From: Hoeflea sp. YIM 152468
GTDB taxonomy: Bacteria; Pseudomonadota; Alphaproteobacteria; Rhizobiales; Rhizobiaceae
Direction of reading: 5' to 3'
DNA length: 64,000 nt
Assembly: GCF_029210485.1 (NCBI RefSeq)
Contig: NZ_JARGET010000011.1
Coordinates: 186,001-250,000 of the forward strand
Shown here: piece by piece, positions 19,648 through 28,100 of the stretch
Position numbering within the stretch: position 1 is the first letter of the stretch
Layout of the letters: the number at the start of each line of letters is the position of its first letter
Position numbers and translations under genes: made by a program
Notes under the pieces: model-generated
What the model was told of the DNA's origin: nothing
Seen by the model: only the letters and a program-made list of their open reading frames with translations
The model's database searches: none

Positions 19648-20982
19648 ATGAATCTTTTTTCACTGTTGGGCAAACGCGCCGAGAGCGGCGAGCCGATCCG
19701 GGTCGGGATGATCGGCGCCGGAAAGTTCGGCACGATGTTCCTGTCGCAGGTGCGCAAGCTTCCGGGCATCCATCTGATCGGCGTGGCGGACCTGTCGCCG
19801 GCAAATGCCCGGTCGAACATGGAGTTTGTCGGCTGGGAGCCGGAGCGGTTCTCCGCCCCATCGCTCGACCAGGCGGCAGCCAAGGGCAGCACCCATGTCG
19901 GTGATGACTGGCAGGCGCTTGTTGCCCATCCGGCAATCGACATCATCATCGAATGCACCGGCGCGCCGGTTGCGGCGATCGATCATATCCTGGACGCCTT
20001 TGGACACGGCAAGCATGTCATCAATGTCACCGTTGAGGCGGATGCATTTTGCGGCTATGCGCTGACGCGGAAAGCCGAGGAGGCCGGGGTGATCTATTCG
20101 ATGGCCTATGGCGACCAGCCGGCGCTGACCTGTGATCTCATCGACTGGGCGCGGACCTGCGGCTTCACCGTGGTGGCTGCGGGACGTGGGCACAAATGGC
20201 TGCCCGAATTCCGCAAATCGACGCCGGAGACGGTATGGGACCATTGGGGTGTCAGCCGCCAAGCCGCCGAGCGCGGACGGCTCAATCCAAAGATGTTCAA
20301 CTCGTTTCTGGACGGCTCCAAGCCGGCGATTGAATCGGCGGCGATCGCCAATGCCGCCGGTCTGCTGGTGCCGACCAACGGCTTGCAGTTTCCGGTCGGC
20401 GGCGCCGAGGATCTGGCCAATATCATGCGGCCGAAATCCGAAGGCGGGTTCCTGGAACAGAAGGGAATGGTCGAGGTCGCGTCTTCGCTGACGCGCGAGG
20501 GACAGCCGGTGCCTTACGACATCAGGCAGGGCGTCTGGGTGGTCTTCGAAGGCGAGACAGACTATTTGCGCAACTGCTTTCAGGAATACACGGTCAAGAC
20601 CGATGACAGCGGCCGCTACTCGTCGCTGTACAAGCGCTGGCATCTGATCGGGCTTGAACTGCCGGTCTCGGTCGCCTCTGTCGGCTTGCGCGGCGAGCCG
20701 ACCGGCGTCGCCAGAACTCTCAACGGCGATGTTGCCGCCATCGCCAAACGCGATCTGGCCGCCGGCGAGATTCTTGACGGGGAGGGTGGCTACACGGTGA
20801 CCGGCGGCCTGCGCCCGGCAAAGGTCTCGGTCGCGGCGGGCTATTTGCCGCTTGGGCTGGCGCACGACGTCACGCTCAAACGCGCCATCGCCGATGGGGA
20901 GCCGATCCGCTTTGATGATGTCGAGATCGACCAGACAACAACGGCCTACAAACTGCGAAAGTGGATGGAAGGGCTGCTGTAA
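19648..20982 (+). CDS. SAF-domain NAD(P)-dependent oxidoreductase (COG4091; DXR-like/DRL family)
   Basis: A 444-residue protein with an N-terminal Rossmann domain (RVGMIGAGKFGTMFLSQV near residue 18) and a middle catalytic region. A C-terminal SAF domain (AKRDLAAGEILDGEGGYTV near 370) follows. It belongs to the homoserine-dehydrogenase-like COG4091 group. In Brucella abortus one member, DRL, acts as a DXP reductoisomerase in the MEP isoprenoid pathway, and its length is similar. Other members have different or unknown jobs, so this gene may or may not be a DRL. ATG 19648 follows GGGAGG. It is a single gene, convergent with the cytochrome c gene. Confidence 0.8.
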   Translation: MNLFSLLGKRAESGEPIRVGMIGAGKFGTMFLSQVRKLPGIHLIGVADLSPANARSNMEFVGWEPERFSAPSLDQAAAKGSTHVGDDWQALVAHPAIDIIIECTGAPVAAIDHILDAFGHGKHVINVTVEADAFCGYALTRKAEEAGVIYSMAYGDQPALTCDLIDWARTCGFTVVAAGRGHKWLPEFRKSTPETVWDHWGVSRQAAERGRLNPKMFNSFLDGSKPAIESAAIANAAGLLVPTNGLQFPVGGAEDLANIMRPKSEGGFLEQKGMVEVASSLTREGQPVPYDIRQGVWVVFEGETDYLRNCFQEYTVKTDDSGRYSSLYKRWHLIGLELPVSVASVGLRGEPTGVARTLNGDVAAIAKRDLAAGEILDGEGGYTVTGGLRPAKVSVAAGYLPLGLAHDVTLKRAIADGEPIRFDDVEIDQTTTAYKLRKWMEGLL

Positions 20983-21004
20983 GCCTGTTTCCGGGCGCAT
21001 CAAC

Positions 21005-21057
21005 TGAGCCCCGCCTGCGTCAGAAGTTCCTCGCGGATTTCGCGCGGACGGGGCTCA
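21005..21057. terminator. Hairpin between convergent genes (possible bidirectional terminator)
   Basis: Nine-base arms TGAGCCCCG (21005-21013) and CGGGGCTCA (21049-21057) are perfect complements. A smaller GC-rich hairpin lies inside the loop. It sits between the stop of the SAF oxidoreductase and the stop of the cytochrome c gene. There is no U-run on either strand, so rho-independent function is uncertain. Confidence 0.45.
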
Positions 21058-21063
21058 GAGCGT

Positions 21064-21645
21064 CTATTTCGCCATGGTGATGTCGAGCCTGACGCTGCCG
21101 TACCAGTCGGCAGCGGCGCGGATCTCCGCATCGCTCATCTCGGCCGCCACCGCATTCATCACCTCGTGGCTGCGTTTGCCGAGACGGAAGGCCTTGAGTT
21201 GGGTGTCGATGTAGATGTTGGTTTCGCCAGCCAGGTTGGGTGCATCCTCGACCACGGCAATGCCGTCTACCCCATGACAGGCTGTGCAGGCCTCTGGCGC
21301 GCCGGACGGATCGGCTGTCAGCGTCGCTGTCGCCTGATGGGATGAATACCAGGCCGCGAGATCGGCGATTTGCTGATCGGTCAGCATCTTTGCCACCACC
21401 GACATCATTTCGTGCACCCTGGTGCCGTCGCGAAACGCGGTCAACTGATTGCGGATATAGGAGCCCGGTTCGCCGCCGATATGCGGCGCGATCGGAATTT
21501 TCGCATAGCCATCCAGGCCGTGGCAGGTTCTGCATTGGCCGGCGATTGTCTTGCCGGCGACGGGGTCGCCGCCCACTGTGTCCTGGGCAAGGGAAGTCCC
21601 GGCGAGCAGAAGCCCGCCGAGACCCAAAAGCATCGCCGTTCTCAT
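21064..21645 (-). CDS. Secreted diheme cytochrome c
   Basis: A 193-residue periplasmic protein. A signal peptide (cleavage near LAGTSLA-QD, residue 20) is followed by two cytochrome c4-like domains with heme motifs CRTCHG near residue 38 and CTACHG near 119. Each has distal Met candidates (MMSVVAKM, MNAVAAEM). Its ATG overlaps the stop of the PQQ-dehydrogenase gene by 4 nt. It therefore probably takes electrons from that dehydrogenase and passes them to a terminal oxidase. Confidence 0.9.
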   Translation of the reverse strand: MRTAMLLGLGGLLLAGTSLAQDTVGGDPVAGKTIAGQCRTCHGLDGYAKIPIAPHIGGEPGSYIRNQLTAFRDGTRVHEMMSVVAKMLTDQQIADLAAWYSSHQATATLTADPSGAPEACTACHGVDGIAVVEDAPNLAGETNIYIDTQLKAFRLGKRSHEVMNAVAAEMSDAEIRAAADWYGSVRLDITMAK

Positions 21646-22895
21646 TTGTCGTAACTGATCCGGTAGAGTGCGCCGGCCAAATCGTCCGACACCAGGATAG
21701 AGCCATCGTGCAGTTGCGCCACGTCGACGGGGCGGCCGAGATACTCGCCGTTCTCGTCGATCCAGCCTTCGGCGAAAGGCTCCATCGTCGCATTGCCCTC
21801 GTCATCGATGGTGGTGACCATGACGCGGGCGCCAACCGGCGTTGTCCGGTTCCAGGAGCCGTGCTGTGCGGAGAAGATGGCGTTCTTGTACTTGGCGGGG
21901 AATTGATTGCCGGTGTAGAAGGTCATGCCAAGATCAGCCGCATGCGCAACCGTTGCAACAGCCGGCATGACGACCTCCACCGGCACCTCCTGACCGGCGT
22001 ACTCGGTGGTGCGCGTGTCGCCGCCGCCAAACCACGGGTGTCCAAAATGCTGGCCCATGGCGGTCTGGTGGTTGAGTTCACCAGGGGGGATGTCATCTCC
22101 CATGCCGTCGACCTGGTTGTCGGTGAACCACAGGTCACCCGTGGTCGGGTGGAAGTCGTGGCCGACAGAGTTGCGGATGCCATAGGTGTAGACTTCACGG
22201 CCGGTGCCATCGGTGTTCATGCGGATGATGCCGCCAATGCCCCACTTGGTGTTGGTTTCCAGGTTTTCTGGCGGGGCGACGTTGAACGGCTGTCCAAGCG
22301 AGATGTAGATCTTGCCATCCGGTCCGATCTTGCAGACCCGGGCGGTGTGGTTGAAGCTTTCCTGATCGGCCGGGATCAGATCGCCTTGCGCCACCAGGTT
22401 GAAGGCTGCGACATCCGGGCTTTCATAGAAGAACTCGGCAGCCGGAAACAGCAGCACCCGGTTCTGCTCGGCGATGTAGAGAAATCCGTCCTTGGAGAAA
22501 CACGGACCGTTCGGAATCGAAAATGTCAGTGACGGGGCAAAGTCCTTTACCTCGTCGGCAACACGGTCCTTGTTGCGGTCGGTGACAGACCAGACCTTGT
22601 CCTTGCGGGTTCCGACGATGGTGACGATGCCCTGCGGGCCGACGGCCATGTGGCGGGCGTCGGGTACGACTGCGTACAATTCGATCTTGAAACCATCGGG
22701 CAGGGTGATGCGTTCAAGGGTCCGCTTGATGCCATCGGCATAATCGCCGGTTTGTTCAATGAAGGTGAAATCGGTGACACCGGTGGTCTTGAAGCCCGAG
22801 AGCTTTTCAAGGTTGCTGGGCACGTTTGCGGTTTGGGCCAGGGCAGTTGAAGCCATCATCGCGCCAACTGCCGTAAAGAGAAACAGCTTTGTCAT
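21642..22895 (-). CDS. PQQ-dependent sugar/sorbosone dehydrogenase family protein
   Basis: A 417-residue periplasmic beta-propeller of the GSDH/sorbosone-dehydrogenase type. It has a signal peptide (MTKLFLFTAVGAMMASTALA) and propeller motifs such as GPCFSKDGFLYIAEQNRV, GPDGKIYISLGQPFN, GIRNSVGHDFHPTTGDLWFT and GSWNRTTPVGARV. Family members oxidise sugars or related alcohols/aldehydes using PQQ; the substrate is unknown. Translation is coupled to the diheme cytochrome c downstream, forming a short periplasmic electron chain. No PQQ synthesis genes are in the window. Confidence 0.85.
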   Translation of the reverse strand: MTKLFLFTAVGAMMASTALAQTANVPSNLEKLSGFKTTGVTDFTFIEQTGDYADGIKRTLERITLPDGFKIELYAVVPDARHMAVGPQGIVTIVGTRKDKVWSVTDRNKDRVADEVKDFAPSLTFSIPNGPCFSKDGFLYIAEQNRVLLFPAAEFFYESPDVAAFNLVAQGDLIPADQESFNHTARVCKIGPDGKIYISLGQPFNVAPPENLETNTKWGIGGIIRMNTDGTGREVYTYGIRNSVGHDFHPTTGDLWFTDNQVDGMGDDIPPGELNHQTAMGQHFGHPWFGGGDTRTTEYAGQEVPVEVVMPAVATVAHAADLGMTFYTGNQFPAKYKNAIFSAQHGSWNRTTPVGARVMVTTIDDEGNATMEPFAEGWIDENGEYLGRPVDVAQLHDGSILVSDDLAGALYRISYDK

Positions 22896-23215
22896 ACTCT
22901 ACTCCTCCAGTTTCGTGAGCCTCTCCCTCCCAGAAGCGGCTGCCGGCACTCATGCCGACGGGGCCATGTTAACATTGGTGCACTCTATTGGAAGCTATTT
23001 GTTTCAGCACTCTTTTTACGGCTATTTGTGATTTGAAGATAATCGTCTTGGCGTTGCTTCTGCGTCATTATCGGGCGCTTGGGGTTGAGCAATTCAGGCT
23101 CGCCAATACAGCGACCAAATGGTTGTGCGCCAGCCTTGCCGGCCGGGTCCGAAGCCAGCGTTTTGCAAGGCGGCGCGCAGCAGATCCCGCAGGCGGTGTG
23201 GCCGGTGCGGGCTGG
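22896..23215. other. Intergenic region upstream of the PQQ-dehydrogenase gene
   Basis: This 320 bp separates the end of nadQ from the start of the dehydrogenase gene, both on the minus strand. It should hold the dehydrogenase promoter: there is an AT-richer part at 22970-23060, and CTCC-type ribosome-binding sequence (GGAG on the minus strand) just before the start. Open frames on the plus strand look like shadows. No clear operator seen. Confidence 0.4.
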
Positions 23216-24220
23216 CTACGCCCGCCCGCCCAATCTCAATCCGGGCGCCGGTCGTTCCTCGAGGATCTTGGCGCGAAAGCGATAAAGGGCTGCGGGGCGG
23301 CCGCCGGTGGCGGAGCTGGATGCGCCGGTGGGCTCGACCAGTTCGGCGCCTTCCACCAGCCGGCGGAAATTCTGCTTGTGCAGATGGCGGCCGGAGATGG
23401 CTTCCACTGTTGTCTGCAATTCCGTCAAAGTGAATGCGGGCGGCATCAGTTCGAAAATCACCGGGCGGTACTTGATCTTGGCGCGCAGCCGCTGCACGGC
23501 GGTGGCGGCGATGCGGCGGTGGTCAAAGCGCATGGCGCGCCCGAGCGGCACCGCAAGCCCGGTGGAGAAGACCCGCTTGTCGGCGACCGCTTCGGCCACC
23601 AGCCCGGCCTCATAGAGAAGTTCATAGCGGTCGACAACGCGTTCCTCGTCCCAGGGGAAATCATTGAGACCGAAGGCGAGGCGGATTCGCGCCTGACGAC
23701 TGGGGGGGTGAGCCTGGCCGGCAGTCTCACCGGCCCAGTGCATCAGTCTGGGCAGGATCGCCGCATCGAGCATGTCCGGGCGGCCGTCGCGCCAGTCCTC
23801 CCAAGGGAACAGCTGATACCAGTCGTGCCAGCGGGCGCCGGTTGCGTGCAGCGCTTCGGGATTTTCGGCGTCGGCCCGGGTCAGCGCCAGATAGCCCACG
23901 GACACCAGGTGCGGGCTGCCGCCGTCGCGCGCCTCGTCGGAGCGCATGTGCCGGCCCCGGTCGCCGAAGGTGTAGAGCTGCTCGACATAGCCCAGATTGA
24001 GCGCCGTCTGGCTTTCGACGCTGGCGCGCAGGCTGGCCTCGAATGTCCGGTGCCGCGCCGGATCGAAGGGACCGAACGGAAGGCCGTCGGCTGCGGCCTC
24101 GCCGGGGGTGGGCGGCACGGCGAGAATGCGCGGCGTCTGGTTGGCAACCGCCACGATTGCCGCGTCGAGCCCGATGCGCAGCGGCGGGATGTCGTCGGGT
24201 GCGGTGACGTGAGACTCCAT
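23216..24220 (-). CDS. nadQ: NadQ-type transcriptional regulator of NAD synthesis (COG4111, Nudix-like + winged helix)
   Basis: A 334-residue protein of the COG4111 group, described as distantly related to Nudix proteins and named NadQ in rhizobial regulon work (from memory). The N-terminal half is Nudix-like but lacks the catalytic Nudix box. The C-terminal part (VIFELMPPAFTLTELQ... GGRPAALYRFR) looks like the winged-helix of NrtR-type regulators. It probably binds the palindrome before nadA and senses an NAD-related ligand. The ATG at 24220 is 7 nt after the phosphatase gene and follows GGAAGAGA. It ends the ygfZ-HD-phosphatase-nadQ operon. Confidence 0.8.
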   Translation of the reverse strand: MESHVTAPDDIPPLRIGLDAAIVAVANQTPRILAVPPTPGEAAADGLPFGPFDPARHRTFEASLRASVESQTALNLGYVEQLYTFGDRGRHMRSDEARDGGSPHLVSVGYLALTRADAENPEALHATGARWHDWYQLFPWEDWRDGRPDMLDAAILPRLMHWAGETAGQAHPPSRQARIRLAFGLNDFPWDEERVVDRYELLYEAGLVAEAVADKRVFSTGLAVPLGRAMRFDHRRIAATAVQRLRAKIKYRPVIFELMPPAFTLTELQTTVEAISGRHLHKQNFRRLVEGAELVEPTGASSSATGGRPAALYRFRAKILEERPAPGLRLGGRA

Positions 24221-24227
24221 GACGATG

Positions 24228-24803
24228 TCAGTCTCTTCCGGCTGGTCCGGTTCGCAGCCGGAGCGCGCCCGTTTCGGGAAGCAGGTCGCCGGTGCGAACC
24301 GCGAACGGGAACTCGCCACCTTCGAACGTGTCGGCGCCACGGCCAATGGCCTTGATGGCGCGGACCAGGTTTCCACCGCGATTGAGCATACAATCGCCGA
24401 TTTCGATCAGCCGGGCGTTCGGCGTGACGAAGGGCGATGCGGCTCTGAGCCGCTCGGCCAGCGCCATGTCGTCCTGGTCGGGCTCGACGGTCAGCGCTGT
24501 GATCGCTGCCGCGGCCGGAGATCGCGAGATCCCGAGCCAGCAATGGACCACCAGCGGCGCACGCTGATCCCAGGTTCTGGCAAAGTTGATCAGCCGCTCG
24601 ACGTGAGCCTCGCCCGGTGCGGTGAGACCCGGCCGGCTTTCGGCAATGTCGTTGAGCGCGAGCTTGAGATGCCGATTCTCATCGATGACACCGGGGCGGT
24701 CGAAACTCTGATTTTGCGCCAGCAGGCTGACCATTTCGCGGGCGCCGTGAAAAGCCGCGGTTTCGGCGATCTGGTTGAGGCGGCAGACGACAATGTAGGA
24801 CAT
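24228..24803 (-). CDS. Dual-specificity/tyrosine phosphatase-like protein
   Basis: A 191-residue cytoplasmic protein with the cysteine-phosphatase P-loop HCWLGISRSPAAA near residues 88-100. This is the HC(X5)R signature with a following Ser. The region before it (LIDENRHLKLALNDI with Asp candidates) could provide the general acid. The substrate is unknown. It sits 3 nt downstream of the HD-domain gene and 7 nt upstream of nadQ, so the four genes probably form one transcript. Confidence 0.8.
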   Translation of the reverse strand: MSYIVVCRLNQIAETAAFHGAREMVSLLAQNQSFDRPGVIDENRHLKLALNDIAESRPGLTAPGEAHVERLINFARTWDQRAPLVVHCWLGISRSPAAAAITALTVEPDQDDMALAERLRAASPFVTPNARLIEIGDCMLNRGGNLVRAIKAIGRGADTFEGGEFPFAVRTGDLLPETGALRLRTGPAGRD

Positions 24804-24806
24804 GGT

Positions 24807-25421
24807 TCAGCTCGCCTTGGCACTGCGCAGCTGTTCGATCATCTCGAAGCGCTGCAGGAAGATGGCTTCAACTTCCGCGGCGGGGCGGGGAATGACATCG
24901 AGCATATCATGGCTGATGCCGCGTGGCGGGCCGAAAAAGGCCCGCGCCTCGGCATCACTGAAGCCCGCCAGTTCGGTCGCCTCGAAATAGGCAGCGATCC
25001 GGTCAGCCCGCTTGATCAGCGCCACGAGGGTTTTCGGCACGACAGGAGGAAGGCCGAAACGGATATGGATGGCTGCTTCCAGACGGGCTTCGACGGTCTT
25101 GTAGCCACCGCCGACAACCGCCTTGAAGGGTGAGATCATGTCGCCGATGACATATTCGGGTGCGTCGTGCAAAAGCGCCAGTTGCAGCGTCTGTGGCGGT
25201 GCGTTGGTCAGACGACGGACAATCTGCTCGACCATCAAGGAATGCTGCGCCACCGAGAAGGCATGATCGCCGCGGGTCTGTCCGTTCCAGCGGGCGACCC
25301 GCGCCAGCCCCTGGGCGATGTCGGAAATCTCGACGTCGAGCGGCGACGGATCGAGCAGGTCGAGCCGGCGGCCGGAGAGCATGCGCTGCCAGGCGCGCGG
25401 AGCGGTGTCCGACGAGGCCAC
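24807..25421 (-). CDS. HD-domain phosphohydrolase (YfbR/5-prime-deoxynucleotidase-like)
   Basis: A 204-residue metal-dependent HD hydrolase. Motifs are FSVAQHSLMVEQIV (first His), LALLHDAPEYVIGDM (HD pair near residue 89) and a later Asp in IKRADRIAAYFEA. The PL-EYVIGDM form is typical of YfbR-like nucleotidases, which act on deoxynucleoside monophosphates. The actual substrate is not certain. The start is a GTG at 25421, 3 nt after the ygfZ stop, and it is read into the phosphatase gene. Confidence 0.8.
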   Translation of the reverse strand: MASSDTAPRAWQRMLSGRRLDLLDPSPLDVEISDIAQGLARVARWNGQTRGDHAFSVAQHSLMVEQIVRRLTNAPPQTLQLALLHDAPEYVIGDMISPFKAVVGGGYKTVEARLEAAIHIRFGLPPVVPKTLVALIKRADRIAAYFEATELAGFSDAEARAFFGPPRGISHDMLDVIPRPAAEVEAIFLQRFEMIEQLRSAKAS

Positions 25422-25424
25422 CGG

Positions 25425-26285
25425 TCAGGCGTCCGCTGGGGTTTCGTCGTCCGTGCCGAAGGACAAGCCGGTCCATTGGGGAAATGTCAGGGTGACCGGC
25501 GCGCCCGCAACCGTCAATGCAACGTCGCCTGCGAGGGCATCGGCAACCCGGTCGGTGCGCACGATCGCCAGGCCAACCTTGCCTGCCACCGAGGCAAGCG
25601 TGCCGACCGGCCTGTCGCCGGCCATGATGCTGATCGCAGCGTCGGCCGAGGCGGGAAGCGCGGTCTGGCTGGTGACGGTGACGGTTCTCCGCCGGGCGGT
25701 GCCGCGATGCTGCATGCGCGAGACAACCTCCTGGCCGACATAACAGCCCTTGCGAAAATCCACGCCGCCATTCTTGTCGAGCAGGATATCATGGGGAAAG
25801 ACGTCTGACGCGGCAAAATCATGCCCCAATTCAGCGACGCTGTTTTCGATGCGAACGGTGTCCCAGGCAGATCGCTCCGCATCAAGCACTGCGCCGCTGC
25901 CGTAGAGCCGCCAGGCGCCGGCGTCGTCGGGAAACCGCTTGTCCTGCAAAGCATCGACCGGCGCCGCACCGTCCCAGCCGGCGATGACCGGGAGATCGTC
26001 ACGCTCGTCAAAGGTCACGGCGGCGCGCAGCTTGTAAAGGGTCAGCCTGCGGATGAAATCATCGACGCAATCGGCGGCGATATCGCAGTGATAACCGGTC
26101 TCTCCGGCCCGTGATATCAGGAAGTCGAACAGGACCTTGCCCTGCGGGGTCAGCAGGGCTGTAGGCCAGGCATCCTTTGCCGTGATCGTTTCGATGTTCG
26201 CGGTGATGAGGTTTTGCAGAAAATGTTCGGCTTCCGCGCCATCGACATGCACGATTTTCCGGTCGTTGAGAACGAGAGCTGGCAC
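25425..26285 (-). CDS. ygfZ: Folate-binding Fe-S cluster repair/assembly protein YgfZ
   Basis: YgfZ binds tetrahydrofolate and supports maturation or repair of some [4Fe-4S] enzymes. The 286-residue product has the family signature KGCYVGQEVVSRMQHRG near residue 175 with the conserved Cys. It also has the GCV-T-like N-terminal part HFLQNLITANIE and LTPQGKVLFDFLI. I start it at GTG 26285 because GGAG lies 8 nt upstream; an in-frame TTG at 26312 lacks such a site. It is the first gene of a four-gene minus-strand unit ending in nadQ. Confidence 0.9.
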   Translation of the reverse strand: MPALVLNDRKIVHVDGAEAEHFLQNLITANIETITAKDAWPTALLTPQGKVLFDFLISRAGETGYHCDIAADCVDDFIRRLTLYKLRAAVTFDERDDLPVIAGWDGAAPVDALQDKRFPDDAGAWRLYGSGAVLDAERSAWDTVRIENSVAELGHDFAASDVFPHDILLDKNGGVDFRKGCYVGQEVVSRMQHRGTARRRTVTVTSQTALPASADAAISIMAGDRPVGTLASVAGKVGLAIVRTDRVADALAGDVALTVAGAPVTLTFPQWTGLSFGTDDETPADA

Positions 26286-26384
26286 AGGATTTACTCCGGA
26301 TGGATCTGACAATGACAGAACGATAGGTAGGCGCTTGCGGAGCGGCGGGCAAGGGCCGCTGCCAGGTTTGCCGGTCGTCCCGCG

Positions 26385-27140
26385 TCAGTCTCCGGCCATG
26401 AAGAAGCGCCAATCGCCTTCGGGGGAAATGCCGACACGGAAAAAATTATAGGCGCCGTACGCCTTCATGTCCTCGACATCGCCGGCAGTCACCAGCCGCA
26501 GTAACTCGACCTTTTGTGGTGGAGACAGGCCGGCAAGCGGCAGGGCGGCAAAATAGGGCCAGACATAGGTCTCGGTCGGCTTACCGGCGTCGATGCGGAC
26601 AAAACCGGTGTTGAGCAGGTCAATGAGAATGGCCAGGATTTCGTGGCCCTCGCCATCGCCGGAGGTCGAGCGCAGATAATCCACCGCATCGGCGTCGAGT
26701 TCGGCAAACGCCAATTGTGTGGCGCCCGGACCCGTGCCGAGCAACGGGCGGAGCTTTTCGAGATCGCCGGTGGCCGCGGCTGCAAGTATCAGCTCACGCA
26801 TGCGTTGCGCCGGCTCGGGCAATTGCGCCGGATCCGTGAGAATTTCTACCGCGCCGGCAGCTTGGCTGTCCAGGAGGTCGGGGGAGGTTGTTTCATCGGC
26901 GCTGTCGGGTGTCGTCCGGATCATCGGATCGGGTGCGGGCAGGCCGCCGTCGGTGCCAAGCAGTGGCCCTTCAAGCGGTGGCAGGGCGGGGCCTTGCTCG
27001 ACGTCGGAGGCCGGCGTTTCGACCGGCTTGAGCTCGCTCAGGGCCGACGCTTGCGGGAGGGGGAGAAGGCCAGTCAGCGCCAGGGCCGATGCGACAATCC
27101 TATCGCCGGTTCGAAATCTGCGTTTGCATCTGTCGCCCAC
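26385..27140 (-). CDS. Secreted hypothetical protein, 251 aa
   Basis: Family not named by me; it looks like a conserved rhizobial periplasmic protein. The GTG start at 27140 has GGGGAGA upstream. The N-terminus has a basic stretch and a hydrophobic signal segment (IVASALALTGLLPLPQASA). A Pro/Asp-rich disordered linker (about residues 35-95) follows. The ordered C-terminal domain has RMRELILAAAATGDLEKL, EILAILIDLLNTG and YVWPYFAALPLAGLSPPQ. No catalytic motif is recognised. It is 72 bp upstream of ygfZ on the same strand, so cotranscription is possible. Confidence 0.6.
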   Translation of the reverse strand: MGDRCKRRFRTGDRIVASALALTGLLPLPQASALSELKPVETPASDVEQGPALPPLEGPLLGTDGGLPAPDPMIRTTPDSADETTSPDLLDSQAAGAVEILTDPAQLPEPAQRMRELILAAAATGDLEKLRPLLGTGPGATQLAFAELDADAVDYLRSTSGDGEGHEILAILIDLLNTGFVRIDAGKPTETYVWPYFAALPLAGLSPPQKVELLRLVTAGDVEDMKAYGAYNFFRVGISPEGDWRFFMAGD

Positions 27141-27158
27141 GTGTCTCCCCGTGCAATC

Positions 27159-27428
27159 CTATTGCAGAATGCGCTCGGGCGAAAACTCACCCGCGAGAAT
27201 GCGCCCTCTAAGCGATTCGACCAAAGCTTCTGCCTGATGCTCGCCCAGAGCGCGGACCGTCTCGCGAATCGCGGTGATCATCGCAGCGTCGGCGATAATC
27301 TCCGGCTCGATGCCGTCAGCAGCGCTTTCAGCCCAGGCATCATGCTGCAGCTCAAGCGCCACCTGGAGCTTTTCCTGGATGATCAGGTCATCAAGTTCGT
27401 CGGGCGTGTGGGGAGTGAAATGTGTCAT
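27159..27428 (-). CDS. Conserved small protein, 89 aa, unknown
   Basis: An acidic, mostly helical cytoplasmic protein (THFTPHTPDELDDLIIQEKL near the start). It has no signal peptide and no recognised domain. The ATG at 27428 is chosen over a TTG three codons upstream. It ends 18 nt before the 251-residue secreted-protein gene on the same strand, so the two are likely cotranscribed. Codon use matches the neighbours, which supports a real gene. Confidence 0.55.
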   Translation of the reverse strand: MTHFTPHTPDELDDLIIQEKLQVALELQHDAWAESAADGIEPEIIADAAMITAIRETVRALGEHQAEALVESLRGRILAGEFSPERILQ

Positions 27429-27520
27429 GCGAACCAACTTTTACTTACCATATCATTAACACCCTAGCACGGCTTGAGCCGTTTCGGCACGGGGCTGCGA
27501 CGATATCGGTTAACAAACCT

Positions 27521-27949
27521 TCAATTTCCATAGCGGGCAACAATTTCAGTGATGAGTGTTGCAGCTTCGCGACGGTATCGCTCCTCCGCCACCAGAGCGG
27601 CGGCGGTGCAATCGGTGTATACCGAGGCGAAGGTGCGAAAGCCGCGGTTGTATCCAGCGGTGAGCTGCTCGCGCCTTCGTTCTTCGCCTGCGGTTTCGCT
27701 GTCGAGCAGAGCCTGCATGCTCTCGCGCCAGCCGGTTTCGCCGTCGGGGTTGCACAGATTGCGCAGATACTGGATCGAGCCGATAATCTCGGCAAGACGC
27801 AACAGGCGCTCCTCATAGGGCGGCGGCGGCAGGTCCGGCGCAACTGCCAGGACATCCTCCACAGCAGTCTGCGCCGCGGCAGGTTGCTGTGCGCTGACCA
27901 GGATCAGCGGCACGAGGAGGGTCAGGAACAGGACAAGGCAGCGCGACAT
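27521..27949 (-). CDS. Secreted TIGR02301-type protein
   Basis: A 142-residue exported protein with a signal peptide (MSRCLVLFLTLLVPLILVSA). The mature region YEERLLRLAEIIGSIQYLRNLC... GYNRGFRTFA... CTAAALVAEERY matches, by recall, the TIGR02301 family of alphaproteobacterial periplasmic proteins of unknown function. Two Cys (LRNLC and TDC) may form a disulfide. The ATG at 27949 follows AGGGAAC; the frame extends upstream without support. Confidence 0.75.
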   Translation of the reverse strand: MSRCLVLFLTLLVPLILVSAQQPAAAQTAVEDVLAVAPDLPPPPYEERLLRLAEIIGSIQYLRNLCNPDGETGWRESMQALLDSETAGEERRREQLTAGYNRGFRTFASVYTDCTAAALVAEERYRREAATLITEIVARYGN

Positions 27950-28100
27950 GAAAGTTCCCTTACACCAAGACCTTGCCTGATGAAATCCCGCATCGCGGTG
28001 CGTGCACTGTTTCAGGATCATCGCGTTGGGCAGGAAGCGCTGACGCCAGCACCAATCAAGCTGCTTCACATTTGCTTGAGGCCCAGATGCTGCCCCACAG

